DNA from: an uncultured Brachyspira sp.
GTDB lineage: Bacteria; Spirochaetota; Brachyspiria; Brachyspirales; Brachyspiraceae
Length of the DNA stretch: 64,000 nucleotides
Reading direction: 5' to 3'
NCBI RefSeq assembly: GCF_944388875.1
Contig: NZ_CALXKQ010000012.1
Coordinates: 1 to 64,000, forward strand
Shown here: positions 35,809-44,562 of the stretch, piece after piece
Numbering within the stretch: position 1 is the stretch's first letter
How the letters are laid out: each line of letters opens with the position of its first letter
Notes under the pieces: model-generated
What the model saw: the letters and a program-made list of their open reading frames with translations, nothing else
What the model was told of the DNA's origin: nothing
Databases searched by the model: none
Made by a program: the position numbers and the translations under genes

Positions 35809-36777
35809 ATGTTTAGAAGAACCAGAAGAACAAGGAATAATGCTGTTATAAGAGATTTAATATCAAATGTTAATTTAAGTATGAATGACTTTTTATACCC
35901 TATATTTATAGAGGAAGGAAGCAATATTAAAACAGAAATAGAAGCTATGCCTAATCAATTCAGATTTTCTATAGACAAATTAAAAGAAGAGCTTGAAGAA
36001 ATAGTAAGTTTGGGTATAAAAGGAATATTATTATTTGGAATACCAAAAGATAAGGATGAAACTGCAAGCGAAGCATATAATGAAAATGGTATTATACAAA
36101 AAGCGGTAAGATACATAAAATCAAATTTTCCTGAACTTTTAATTGTAACAGATGTATGTATGTGCGAATACACTTCGCATGGACATTGCGGTATATTATG
36201 CGATACCAATGTTGATAATGATTCTACGCTTGAATATATAGCAAAAATAGCATTATCTCATGTTGAAGCGGGAAGTGATATGGTAGCTCCTTCAGACTGC
36301 ATGGACGGACATGTTTATGCTATTAGAAATATTTTAGATAAAAATGGTTATTATAATACTCCTATAATGTCATATAGTGTAAAATATGCATCTTGTTATT
36401 ATTCACCTTTTAGAATAGCTGCCGATTCAGCACCTAGTTTCGGAGATAGAAAAAGTTATCAAATGGATTATAGAAACAGCAAAGAATATATAACAAAAAT
36501 AGAAAATGATATAAAAGAAAATGCAGATATATTTATTATAAAGCCCGCACTATCCTATTTGGACATTATAAAAGATGTAAGCAGTAAATTCAATATTCCA
36601 ATAGCAGCATATAATGTAAGCGGAGAATACTCTATGATTAAGGCTGCATCAAAACTTGGATTTATAGATGAAAAAAAAGCCGTTTTAGAAAATATGCATG
36701 CTTTAAAAAGAGCTGGTGCTGATATAATAATCACATATCATGCAAAAGATTTAAGCAGATACTTAAAAGAGATTTAA
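35809..36777 (+). CDS. hemB: Delta-aminolevulinic acid dehydratase (porphobilinogen synthase)
   Basis: 322 aa. The zinc-type Cys set is present in DVCMCEYTSHGHCGI (three Cys). The two active-site lysines are in YSVKYASCYYSPF and the IIKPALSYL-to-SGEYSMIKAA stretch. It joins two 5-aminolevulinate molecules to porphobilinogen, the first step of tetrapyrrole assembly that is encoded here. The steps making 5-aminolevulinate (hemA, hemL) are not in the window. It follows cobA-hemD and is followed 2 bases later by the precorrin-2 dehydrogenase. Confidence 0.96.
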   Translation: MFRRTRRTRNNAVIRDLISNVNLSMNDFLYPIFIEEGSNIKTEIEAMPNQFRFSIDKLKEELEEIVSLGIKGILLFGIPKDKDETASEAYNENGIIQKAVRYIKSNFPELLIVTDVCMCEYTSHGHCGILCDTNVDNDSTLEYIAKIALSHVEAGSDMVAPSDCMDGHVYAIRNILDKNGYYNTPIMSYSVKYASCYYSPFRIAADSAPSFGDRKSYQMDYRNSKEYITKIENDIKENADIFIIKPALSYLDIIKDVSSKFNIPIAAYNVSGEYSMIKAASKLGFIDEKKAVLENMHALKRAGADIIITYHAKDLSRYLKEI

Positions 36778-36779
36778 TA

Positions 36780-37232
36780 ATGTTTTTTCCAGTATTTATA
36801 AATATAAAGAATAAGGAATGTTTAATCATAGGAGGAGGAAAAGTTGCATTAAGAAAGATCAATAAACTTTTAGAATACGAATGCAATAATATTACCGTTA
36901 TTTCTGATAAAGCATTAAAAGATATAATTGAATTAAATAAATCAAATAAGATAACCTTAATTGAAAGTAAATTCGAATTAAATGAAAAACTATTAGAAAA
37001 ATATTTTTTAGTAGTAGCAGCTACCAATGATGAAAAAATCAATAATGAAATATCTAATTTATGCATTGCAAAAAATATATTAATTAATAATGCATCATCA
37101 AAAGATAATATGAATATACGTTTTTGCACCAATATAGAAAATGAAGAGTATTCTATAGGCATATCTGCAAATGGGAACCCTAAAAAAGCATTAGAAATAA
37201 AAGAAAAAATTAAAACTTATTTAAATATATAA
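36780..37232 (+). CDS. Precorrin-2 dehydrogenase (SirC/Met8-type, no chelatase domain)
   Basis: 150 aa with the Rossmann NAD loop IIGGGKVALRKINKLLE (residues about 14-30) and the family block VVAATNDEKINNEIS. It oxidises precorrin-2 to sirohydrochlorin. At 150 residues it holds the NAD-binding part but only a shortened remainder, without the full domain that inserts iron in CysG or Met8. This fits the presence of a separate CbiK-type chelatase at 43728. ATG 2 bases after hemB. It converges with hemC (8 bases apart). Confidence 0.88.
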   Translation: MFFPVFINIKNKECLIIGGGKVALRKINKLLEYECNNITVISDKALKDIIELNKSNKITLIESKFELNEKLLEKYFLVVAATNDEKINNEISNLCIAKNILINNASSKDNMNIRFCTNIENEEYSIGISANGNPKKALEIKEKIKTYLNI

Positions 37233-37239
37233 ATATTTA

Positions 37240-38154
37240 TTAATTATCAGACTGCATTTTTAATTTTATTTTTTTATAAAGTTCATTAGCTAAATCATTT
37301 TTATTATTTACTTCATTTAGACAAATCTTATCCCTATAATTTTTATCATTATAAAAGAAGTTTCCATGAAGTACTATATTATTATCAGTAACTTCAGTAT
37401 AGCATCCCACAGGAGAATTGCATCCGCTGTCAAAAAGGCATGCAAACTCTCTTTCTATATCAACTAATTCTCTTATTTTTTTATCTTCTATAAGTTTCAA
37501 TATATCTATTATTTCATAATCATTCTCTCGGCATTGAACACATAATGCTCCCTGACCTGGGGCAGGCAGTATATCATCTATAGAAAAATATTCTGTTATA
37601 ATATATTCTAAATGAAGCCTATGCATAGCAGCAGAAGCTAGTATTAAAGCATCATAATCTTCTGCTTCCATCTTTTTTAATCTAGTATGAATATTTCCTC
37701 TTATTGGTTTTACAATTAAATCATTTCTAAGCTGCATAACGGAACTTGAACGCCTTAAAGATGTAGTTCCTATTATAGAACCTTTTCTTAAATCTTTGAA
37801 TTTTATATTATTTTTTGAAATTAAAACATCTCTGGCATCATCCCGCTCAGGTACAGAAGCATATATAAGTCCTTTAGTACTAATAGTAGGCATATCCTTC
37901 ATTGAATGAACAGCAAAATCTATTCTTTTATCCAATAACGCCTCTTCTATTTCTTTTGTGAAAGCACCTTTTAATGATTTTTCCTTACTATTTGGATTTT
38001 CTATTAAATGCTTATCTCCGCTTGTTGTTATTTCTTTTATTTCTATATCTGTTTCATTTAATGCATCAATACTTTTTAATTTATCTATAACTATATTAGT
38101 CTGTGCCAATGCCAATTTACTGGCTCTGCTTCCAACTGTCAATTTCTTTCTCAT
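37240..38154 (-). CDS. hemC: Hydroxymethylbilane synthase (porphobilinogen deaminase)
   Basis: 304 aa. Motifs: GSRASKLALAQTN at the start, AVHSMKDMPT, GTTSLRRSSSVMQLR, RGNIHTRLKKME, and the Cys that carries the dipyrromethane cofactor in DSGCNSPVG. It links four porphobilinogens into hydroxymethylbilane for HemD. It is the only siroheme gene in this cluster read leftwards with the reductase regulator divergent from it (121 bases between the two starts). So the intergenic region at 38155-38274 probably controls both. Confidence 0.96.
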   Translation of the reverse strand: MRKKLTVGSRASKLALAQTNIVIDKLKSIDALNETDIEIKEITTSGDKHLIENPNSKEKSLKGAFTKEIEEALLDKRIDFAVHSMKDMPTISTKGLIYASVPERDDARDVLISKNNIKFKDLRKGSIIGTTSLRRSSSVMQLRNDLIVKPIRGNIHTRLKKMEAEDYDALILASAAMHRLHLEYIITEYFSIDDILPAPGQGALCVQCRENDYEIIDILKLIEDKKIRELVDIEREFACLFDSGCNSPVGCYTEVTDNNIVLHGNFFYNDKNYRDKICLNEVNNKNDLANELYKKIKLKMQSDN

Positions 38155-38274
38155 AAGTACATTTCCAATTCCAAAATTCTATAAAAATAATAAGTCTAAT
38201 TTTAGCAAGTTATCTTTTTTTTATCAATAGTTATTGACTTTTTTTAATATAATTATATTGTTTAATGAACAGTT

Positions 38275-38964
38275 ATGATTACATTAGATGAAGCCTTTAA
38301 CCAAATAAAAATATTTGAAAATATTAGTTCCCAAACTATAGAATACATAAAACAATTCTCAAGCCTAAAAATATATAAAGAAAAAGAACATATATTCATG
38401 GATAAGGATAAAATAAATAATATTTACATAATAGTTTCAGGTAAGGCAGCTTTATATAAATTAAATAATTTTGGGGACAAGAAAATAATTTTCATATTTG
38501 ATGAAGGAAAGCTATTAAATGAACATAGTCTTCAGGGTATAAAAGTATCTATAAACTGCGAGGTTTTGGAAGATTCTATTGTAATGTTCATACCATCAGA
38601 TATTTTCATAAAGGCTATGGAAAAAGACTTTATATTATCTAAAACTATATTGGACTTAATGTCTTTGAATATAAGAAGACTTTACAGACAATTACAAAAT
38701 ACAACGAATAATTTAGAATGCGAAAAAAAATTGGCTTCAAAACTATTAAAATTGGCAAAAGACAATGGCATATCATGTGAAAATATAGTAAAAATAAATG
38801 TACCATTAACTGTAACATACATATCGGAAATGATAGGTTCAAGAAGAGAAACCGTTTCAAGACAAATAAAAAAGCTATCAAAATTAGGATTCATAGAATT
38901 TAAAGATAATTTTATTTTCATAAAAGATATTGATAAATTAAGAAATTATTTCTACGATATATAA
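38275..38964 (+). CDS. Crp/Fnr-family transcription regulator, likely activator of asrABC
   Basis: 229 aa. A cNMP-binding-like domain (residues about 10-125; IYIIVSGKAALYKLNNFGDKK) leads into a dimer helix and a winged helix-turn-helix (YISEMIGSRRETVSRQIKKL, about 182-201). The recognition helix RRETVSR matches Crp-type proteins that read TGTGA half-sites. There is no N-terminal Cys cluster like that of Fnr, so an Fe-S oxygen sensor is unlikely; the ligand is unknown (possibly a nucleotide, sulfite or siroheme). It lies 97 bases before asrA, with a TGTGA-N6-TCACA palindrome in between. Confidence 0.88.
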   Translation: MITLDEAFNQIKIFENISSQTIEYIKQFSSLKIYKEKEHIFMDKDKINNIYIIVSGKAALYKLNNFGDKKIIFIFDEGKLLNEHSLQGIKVSINCEVLEDSIVMFIPSDIFIKAMEKDFILSKTILDLMSLNIRRLYRQLQNTTNNLECEKKLASKLLKLAKDNGISCENIVKINVPLTVTYISEMIGSRRETVSRQIKKLSKLGFIEFKDNFIFIKDIDKLRNYFYDI

Positions 38965-38992
38965 ACATAAAAAATAGAATTTTATATAACAG

Positions 38993-39034
38993 TGTGATAT
39001 ATATCACATACTTATTCTTATTAATTGGTATAAT
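38993..39034 (+). promoter_or_regulatory. asr operon promoter with perfect Crp-type palindrome
   Basis: TGTGATATATATCACA (38993-39008) is a perfect 16-base palindrome fitting TGTGA-N6-TCACA. An extended -10 (TGGTATAAT, with TATAAT at 39029-39034) follows. With a start near 39041 the palindrome is centred at about -41, the position of a class II activator site, replacing the -35. AsrA's GGAGG is at 39051-39055. Confidence 0.82.
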
Positions 39035-39061
39035 AATATCATAATTAAATGGAGGTATAGT

Positions 39062-40078
39062 ATGGGATATAAGCTGGATAAGTCAGATTTTCAAAACCTT
39101 ATCGACAATCTCAAGAAAGACTATTATCTGTATGCCCCTAAAATGTTCAAGGGTACTGGTACATTTTCTGATACAGATATAGTTAGGTATGCTTCTATAT
39201 CAAATATTGATGATATAGAGTTTCATAAAAAATCGAATTATTCTTTTAAGGAATCTATTTTGCCTATAACTCAGACATTATTTTACTTTACTGAAGATGA
39301 AGTAAAAGAGGCAAATATTGAAAGAGATAAAGGAGCTTTAATATTTTTAAGAAGCTGCGATTTGCATGCTGTAAAGAGATTAGATCAAATTTATCTAAAA
39401 AACGGATATGAAGATTATTATTATAAGCGTCTTAGGGATAAAGTTAAATTTGTACTTATAGGATGTTCAGAGTCATTTGATAATTGTTTTTGTGTAAGTA
39501 TGAACAGCAACAAATGTGATGAATATGATTTGGCTGTAAATGCCAGAGATAATCATTTTGAAATAGACTGTAAAAATTCAGATTTTAAGGCTTTATTAAG
39601 TTCATATCAGGAATTAGATGTTAAGGCAGACTATGTTAAAGAGAATGATATAAAGGTAAAAGTTCCTGATAATTTAAGTTTGGATATTTACAAATCTAAA
39701 ATGTGGGATGAATATGACACAAGATGTATAAACTGCGGACGATGTAATTTTGTATGTCCTACATGCACATGCTTTACTATGCAGGATATATTCTATACTG
39801 ATAATGGAAAAGTAGGAGAAAGGAGAAGAGTTCATGCATCTTGTATGGTAGATGAATATACAGATGTTGCTGGAGGCGGTGCTTATAGAAAGAAAAATGG
39901 AGAGCGTATGCGTTTTAAGGTTATGCATAAAGTTTTTGATTATAAAAAGAGAAATGGATATACTATGTGCGTAGGCTGCGGAAGATGCGATGATGCTTGT
40001 CCTGAATATATATCCTATTCTAATTGTATTAATAAATTGGAAGCTGGAATGAAGGAGGTAATGAGTAATGAGCAATAA
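39062..40078 (+). CDS. asrA: Anaerobic sulfite reductase subunit A
   Basis: 338 aa. The first 220 residues match the AsrA / hydrogenase-beta type (GALIFLRSCDLHAVKRLDQI; FVLIGCSESFDNCF). Near the C-terminus are two ferredoxin-type [4Fe-4S] motifs (CINCGRCNFVCPTC and CVGCGRCDDACPEY). It passes electrons to AsrC. Strong ribosome site GGAGG six bases before the ATG. The end overlaps asrB by 11 bases. First gene of asrABC-fnt, under the Crp-type promoter. Confidence 0.95.
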   Translation: MGYKLDKSDFQNLIDNLKKDYYLYAPKMFKGTGTFSDTDIVRYASISNIDDIEFHKKSNYSFKESILPITQTLFYFTEDEVKEANIERDKGALIFLRSCDLHAVKRLDQIYLKNGYEDYYYKRLRDKVKFVLIGCSESFDNCFCVSMNSNKCDEYDLAVNARDNHFEIDCKNSDFKALLSSYQELDVKADYVKENDIKVKVPDNLSLDIYKSKMWDEYDTRCINCGRCNFVCPTCTCFTMQDIFYTDNGKVGERRRVHASCMVDEYTDVAGGGAYRKKNGERMRFKVMHKVFDYKKRNGYTMCVGCGRCDDACPEYISYSNCINKLEAGMKEVMSNEQ

Positions 40079-40862
40079 TGAATATGTGCCTTTTTTATCA
40101 GAAATATTGGATATAAAAAAACATACAGAAATAGAGTACACTTTCAAAATGGCATTTAACGGAGAATCAAAACCAGGACAATTTTTTGAAGTATCGATTC
40201 CTAAATTTGGAGAAGCTCCAATATCTATAAGCGGAATAGAAAAGGGAAGCGTAGATTTAACTATAAGAAAAGTAGGAAGAGTTACAAATGAAATATTTGA
40301 AAAGTATGTAGGAAATAAACTCTTTATGAGAGGACCTTACGGCAATGGATTTGATGTTAATTTATATAAGGATAAAGATATTATAATCATTGCTGGAGGT
40401 ACTGGAGTTTCTCCTGTAAGGGGAGTCATAGACTATTTCAGCAATAATAAAAATGACAGAAAAGAAATGTCTGCCATTATAGGTTTTAAAAGCCCAAATG
40501 ATATTTTATTTAAAGAAGATATAGAAAGATGGGAAAAAAATATGAATCTCATACTAACTGTTGATGCTGCTCCTGAAGGATACGATAAAAATATAGGGCT
40601 TGTAACTAAATATATACCTCAATTAAAAATAAATGATATGAATAATACGGCTGCTATAGTAGTGGGACCGCCTGCAATGATGAAATTTTCTATAATGGAA
40701 TTAGAAAAACTCGGATTCAAAGAAGAAAATATATGGGTATCTTATGAAAGAAAAATGTGCTGCGGTATAGGAAAATGCGGACATTGTAAAATAGATGATG
40801 TTTATATTTGCTTGGACGGACCAGTATTTAATTATGTTAAAGGTAAAACTTTATTTGATTAA
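40068..40862 (+). CDS. asrB: Anaerobic sulfite reductase subunit B
   Basis: 264 aa, ferredoxin-NADP reductase fold. The FAD domain spans residues about 10-100, the NAD(P) domain has IIIAGGTGVSPVRG, and the C-terminal [2Fe-2S] Cys cluster is CCGIGKCGHCKI with a further Cys in YICLDGP. It takes electrons from NAD(P)H for the complex. It overlaps asrA by 11 bases and lies 11 bases before asrC. Confidence 0.95.
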   Translation: MSNNEYVPFLSEILDIKKHTEIEYTFKMAFNGESKPGQFFEVSIPKFGEAPISISGIEKGSVDLTIRKVGRVTNEIFEKYVGNKLFMRGPYGNGFDVNLYKDKDIIIIAGGTGVSPVRGVIDYFSNNKNDRKEMSAIIGFKSPNDILFKEDIERWEKNMNLILTVDAAPEGYDKNIGLVTKYIPQLKINDMNNTAAIVVGPPAMMKFSIMELEKLGFKEENIWVSYERKMCCGIGKCGHCKIDDVYICLDGPVFNYVKGKTLFD

Positions 40863-40873
40863 GGAGTTATTAT

Positions 40874-41842
40874 ATGTTGGATATAAATGTTAAAAAACTT
40901 AAAAAGAATGCATTTCGTATTACAAAGAAAAGAGGTTTAACAGCTTCAAGAATAAGGGTTCCTGGTGGGCATTTAAATGTAAAATATTTGGATATCATTA
41001 AAAATATAGCTGATAATTACGGAAACGGAACCATTCACATGACTGTGCGTCAGGGTTTTGAAATTCCTGATATAAAAATGGAAGATATGCCTAAAGTTAA
41101 TGAACTTATACAGCCTATAATTGAAGGACTTGGAATAAATCAGGATGAAGCAGGAAAAGGCTACACTTCTTCAGGAACTAGAAATATATCAGCATGCATA
41201 GGAAACAGAGTTTGTCCATTCGCATGCTATGATACAACAGCTTTTGCAAAGAGAATAGAAAAAGCAATATTCCCTAATGACCTTCATTTTAAAGTTGCTT
41301 TAACTGGATGCCCTAATGATTGTGCTAAAGTAAGAATGCATGACTTTGGTATTATAGGAATGACTCATCCTCAATATGAAAAGGACAGATGCATAAGCTG
41401 TAAGGCATGCATAAAATCCTGCAAAAGAAAATCTGCTGATGTACTTAGCATGGTTAATTACAAAATAGAAAGAAATCATAAAGGCTGTATAGGATGCGGG
41501 GAATGTGTTTTACAATGCCCTATGAGAGCTTGGACTAGGAGCGAAAAAAGATATTACAGACTTACAATAATGGGACGTACTGGTAAAAAGAATCCTAGAC
41601 TTGGAGAAGATTTCATAAAGTGGGCTGATGAAGACAGTATAGTAAAGATAATACTAAATACTTATGAATATGTTAAAAAATATATAGATTTCTCAGCACC
41701 TGGAGGAAAGGAGCATGTGGGATATATAGTTGATAGAACAGGTTTTGAAGAGTTCAAGAAATGGGCTTTAAAAGATGTTCAATTACCTGAAATAGCAGAA
41801 GTTTATACACCAGTTTATTGGAAAGGAGTACATTATGTTTAA
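40874..41842 (+). CDS. asrC: Anaerobic sulfite reductase subunit C (siroheme catalytic subunit)
   Basis: 322 aa. The siroheme-[4Fe-4S] site has its four Cys as C-x5-C (CIGNRVCPF) and C-x3-C (GCPNDCAKV). Two ferredoxin motifs follow (CISCKACIKSCKR and CIGCGECVLQCP). It reduces sulfite to sulfide with six electrons. Siroheme would come from the genes on the left. The last 8 bases overlap the channel gene. Ribosome site AAGGAG before the ATG. Confidence 0.95.
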   Translation: MLDINVKKLKKNAFRITKKRGLTASRIRVPGGHLNVKYLDIIKNIADNYGNGTIHMTVRQGFEIPDIKMEDMPKVNELIQPIIEGLGINQDEAGKGYTSSGTRNISACIGNRVCPFACYDTTAFAKRIEKAIFPNDLHFKVALTGCPNDCAKVRMHDFGIIGMTHPQYEKDRCISCKACIKSCKRKSADVLSMVNYKIERNHKGCIGCGECVLQCPMRAWTRSEKRYYRLTIMGRTGKKNPRLGEDFIKWADEDSIVKIILNTYEYVKKYIDFSAPGGKEHVGYIVDRTGFEEFKKWALKDVQLPEIAEVYTPVYWKGVHYV

Positions 41843-42599
41843 AGAAGAATTAAATGCTGTATGCAATGGATCATTAGCTAAATCAAATTTATTAAAAAAC
41901 AATATTTTCGGATATTTCGTATCATCAATGCTTGCAGGAATGTATGTAGGACTTGGTATACTATTAATATTTTCTATAGGCGGTTTGCTTGGAGATTTTA
42001 CTGGAACTAAAATAATAATGGGAGTATCTTTCGGTATAGCTTTAAGTTTAGTTGTAATTGCGGGTGCAGAATTATTTACAGGAAATAATTTAGTTATGAC
42101 TGTAGGAATGTTAAACAAAAAAGTTACATTTGCTGATACAATTAAAGTTTGGGTTGTAAGCTATATAGGAAATTTATTAGGTTCAATTATAGTAGCTTTA
42201 TTATTTTATTTAGCTGGTCTTTCAACTGGAGCTATTGGAGATTTTATAGTAAAAACAACATTAACTAAAATGACTTTAAGTCCTCAGGCATTATTATTCA
42301 GAGGTATATTATGCAATACATTAGTATGTCTTGCTGTATGGTGCAGTTTCAGATGTAAATCAGACAGCGGTAAATTAATAATGATATTTTGGTGCTTATT
42401 TGCTTTCATAACAAGCAGCTATGAACATAGTATAGCAAATATGACTTTAATGACTGTAGGCTTACTAACTCCTTCAGAACTTAATGTAACAGTTGGAGGA
42501 TATGCTTATAACTTATTATTTGTTACTCTAGGAAACATGATAGGCGGTATATGTTTTGTAGCTGTGCCTTATCATTTAATAGCGAGAGATAAAAATTAA
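41835..42599 (+). CDS. Formate/nitrite transporter family channel, probably for sulfite or sulfide
   Basis: 254 aa with six predicted membrane helices, and family marks in SSMLAGMYVGLGILLIF, GAELFTGNN and YEHSIANM. Members of this family next to asrABC (for example in Clostridium difficile) act as hydrosulfide channels. Here it overlaps asrC by 8 bases, so it is co-translated with the reductase; sulfide export or sulfite import is the best guess. Formate or nitrite is the alternative. Followed by a terminator. Confidence 0.85.
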   Translation: MFKEELNAVCNGSLAKSNLLKNNIFGYFVSSMLAGMYVGLGILLIFSIGGLLGDFTGTKIIMGVSFGIALSLVVIAGAELFTGNNLVMTVGMLNKKVTFADTIKVWVVSYIGNLLGSIIVALLFYLAGLSTGAIGDFIVKTTLTKMTLSPQALLFRGILCNTLVCLAVWCSFRCKSDSGKLIMIFWCLFAFITSSYEHSIANMTLMTVGLLTPSELNVTVGGYAYNLLFVTLGNMIGGICFVAVPYHLIARDKN

Positions 42600-42611
42600 T
42601 ATTATATTTTT

Positions 42612-42650
42612 AGTGCAGGGAATATACAAATTCTCTGCACTTTTTATTTT
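42612..42650 (+). terminator. Intrinsic terminator of the asr operon
   Basis: Stem agtgcagggaat / attctctgcact (one G-U pair), loop of 6, then ttttt. It lies about 12 bases after the channel stop. Confidence 0.88.
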
Positions 42651-42654
42651 AAAT

Positions 42655-43626
42655 TCAATATTTCACAACACTTACTTCCAAACCAACATGCAATGCATTT
42701 CTCCAATCATTATCAGAAGCGGTGCTGCTTTTTGGTACATATATTGTCTTTAAAGGACAGCCCGAAAAAACACTATTTCCTACTGTTATTTTATTAGGAT
42801 CATCTATTACAAATTTGATGCTTTCAAATTTTATGCAGTAGTAAAAAGCAGAATTATTTATCCTTGTTACAGAAGCTGGTATAGTAATAGTAGTTAAGCT
42901 TCCTGAACTTTCAATTATGCTTTCTGGTATTTCTTTTAATCCGCTAGGCAATTTTATATAAGTTAAACTCTCACAATCTCCAAAAGCAGCTTTGCCTATA
43001 TAAGTTACAGAATCAGGAATCTCTATGCTTGAAAATCCGCATCCTTTGATAGCGTTTTGACCTATTGACTTTAATGAATTTGGAAGTTTTAAATTCTTTA
43101 GATTTGCACATCCTATCAATCCTCTATTTCCAATAGTTACTAAACTGCTAGGAAGCTGTATATCCCTTAAAGCAGGACAGTAAATAGCATATTCACCTAT
43201 ATCCGTTATAGTATCAGGAAGTGTTACTTTTACTACTGTTTTATTTATTGCATTGGCTACTAATATATAATCTGGAATTTTATTATTAGGAAAATTAACA
43301 TATTTAAATGATATTTCCATTTCTATATCTTTTAATGAAGTATTTTCAAGCATCTGTGTTATAGAAGTCCAAATAGTATATTCTTTAGTAGAAGTACCAG
43401 TGAATATTAATTTGTATTTACCATTATGATTGTCAGCGTATCTTCTTAATGCCTCTTCCATATTTTGAGCATTAGCCTTATCTATTTCTAAAGCATATTT
43501 GATATCATCTTTATATAAATTATCATCTGCTGCTGTATCAATATCTTCTGCAAAAGTTATCTTATTTCTGCATGATAATAAAGCAGCTGATAAAATAACC
43601 ATTAATAAAATTGTTATTTTTTTCAT
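42655..43626 (-). CDS. BspA-like leucine-rich repeat lipoprotein
   Basis: A lipoprotein signal (LLSC, Cys at 19) followed by LRR_5-type repeats typical of Treponema and Bacteroides surface proteins: ITDIGEYAIYCPALRDIQLPSS, then VTIGNRGLIGCANLKNLKLPNS, then SIGQNAIKGCGFSSIEIPDS (each a repeat of about 23 residues; the shown parts are shorter stretches of them). Six to seven repeats span residues about 130-305. BspA relatives bind host proteins such as fibronectin. The N-terminal 100 residues are not repeats. It sits inside the sulfite/siroheme region but reads the other way and seems unrelated. Confidence 0.82.
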   Translation of the reverse strand: MKKITILLMVILSAALLSCRNKITFAEDIDTAADDNLYKDDIKYALEIDKANAQNMEEALRRYADNHNGKYKLIFTGTSTKEYTIWTSITQMLENTSLKDIEMEISFKYVNFPNNKIPDYILVANAINKTVVKVTLPDTITDIGEYAIYCPALRDIQLPSSLVTIGNRGLIGCANLKNLKLPNSLKSIGQNAIKGCGFSSIEIPDSVTYIGKAAFGDCESLTYIKLPSGLKEIPESIIESSGSLTTITIPASVTRINNSAFYYCIKFESIKFVIDDPNKITVGNSVFSGCPLKTIYVPKSSTASDNDWRNALHVGLEVSVVKY

Positions 43627-43727
43627 TATGTTCCTTAAGTAAAATATTCTTTGTATTCAAAAATTATTAGAATAATTGTTTTATATAATATAACAATTAA
43701 AATGAAATTTTATTAAAAAAATCAGAA

Positions 43728-44486
43728 TTAATTTTCATTTATTAGTTTTTTTGTTTTATTTATGCATAGATTTATAAAGGAGTCCCACTCTCCCAAAGTT
43801 TTATCTATAACTTCTGCCTCAAGACCTAATTCTTTTATTGCATTAAATATTCTCTCTGATATATCTTTCTTATAATGAAAAGATTTTGATATTAATATTG
43901 GTATTATTAATACTTTTTTATTTAACTTTAATAATTTATCTTTTATTTCATCTAAACTAACACCTTCTGAAAAAGTCATTGATAAATAAGATTCATTTTG
44001 AAGGCTTAATTTATATGCAAGCATTCCATAAGCAGAATTAGAATGATGCTTTCCTCCATGACCTATAAAAAGATAAGTATAATTATCATAATCATTAAAT
44101 TTATCTTTTATTATAGATACCATATTATCATAATCGCTTGGAATTGATAATAATGATTCTCCATATTTCAATACAGAATAATCATTTTTAAAAGGAACTG
44201 CCGTATGAAATATTCTCATATAATCTTTATTTTGAAGAAGCACTATAGGAGCTATATAAACTTCTCTTATATTCTTATCTTTTAATTCATTTAATCTGTC
44301 TTTAACAGCAGGAAAATCAGAACTTTCTTTCATCATTTTTCTTATAGCACTTGAACTATAGGCATCTGTTATATAAAAATCTTTAAATTCATTTTCAAAT
44401 CTTTTCATTATATCAGCATACATTTTATTTGTTTCTTCATAATTATTTGCTCCATGAAATAATAAGATTATGCTTTTATCTGACAT
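43728..44486 (-). CDS. CbiK-type sirohydrochlorin chelatase
   Basis: 252 aa, the length of class II chelatase CbiK. Metal-binding His are seen in FIGHGGKHHSNSAYGM (residues about 139-154) and in ISKSFHYKKD (about 200). Such proteins insert cobalt (for B12) or iron (for siroheme) into sirohydrochlorin. Because siroheme synthesis and sulfite reductase genes surround it and no B12 genes do, iron insertion is the better reading. It lies about 1.1 kb from the reductase operon. Confidence 0.85.
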   Translation of the reverse strand: MSDKSIILLFHGANNYEETNKMYADIMKRFENEFKDFYITDAYSSSAIRKMMKESSDFPAVKDRLNELKDKNIREVYIAPIVLLQNKDYMRIFHTAVPFKNDYSVLKYGESLLSIPSDYDNMVSIIKDKFNDYDNYTYLFIGHGGKHHSNSAYGMLAYKLSLQNESYLSMTFSEGVSLDEIKDKLLKLNKKVLIIPILISKSFHYKKDISERIFNAIKELGLEAEVIDKTLGEWDSFINLCINKTKKLINEN

Positions 44487-44562
44487 ATATACTAACTCTC
44501 CGTAAAGTTTTTATTAATTATTAATATTATAATACATAATTAATAAATTTGAACTTAAAAAA

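Noticed and set aside
38234-38259. TTGACT and TATATT before the Crp-family gene as a promoter
   Set aside because: Spacing is 14 bases, too short; the real promoter is not clear.
38275-38964. Fnr-type oxygen-sensing [4Fe-4S] cluster in the Crp-family regulator
   Set aside because: Its three Cys are scattered and none forms the N-terminal Fnr pattern.
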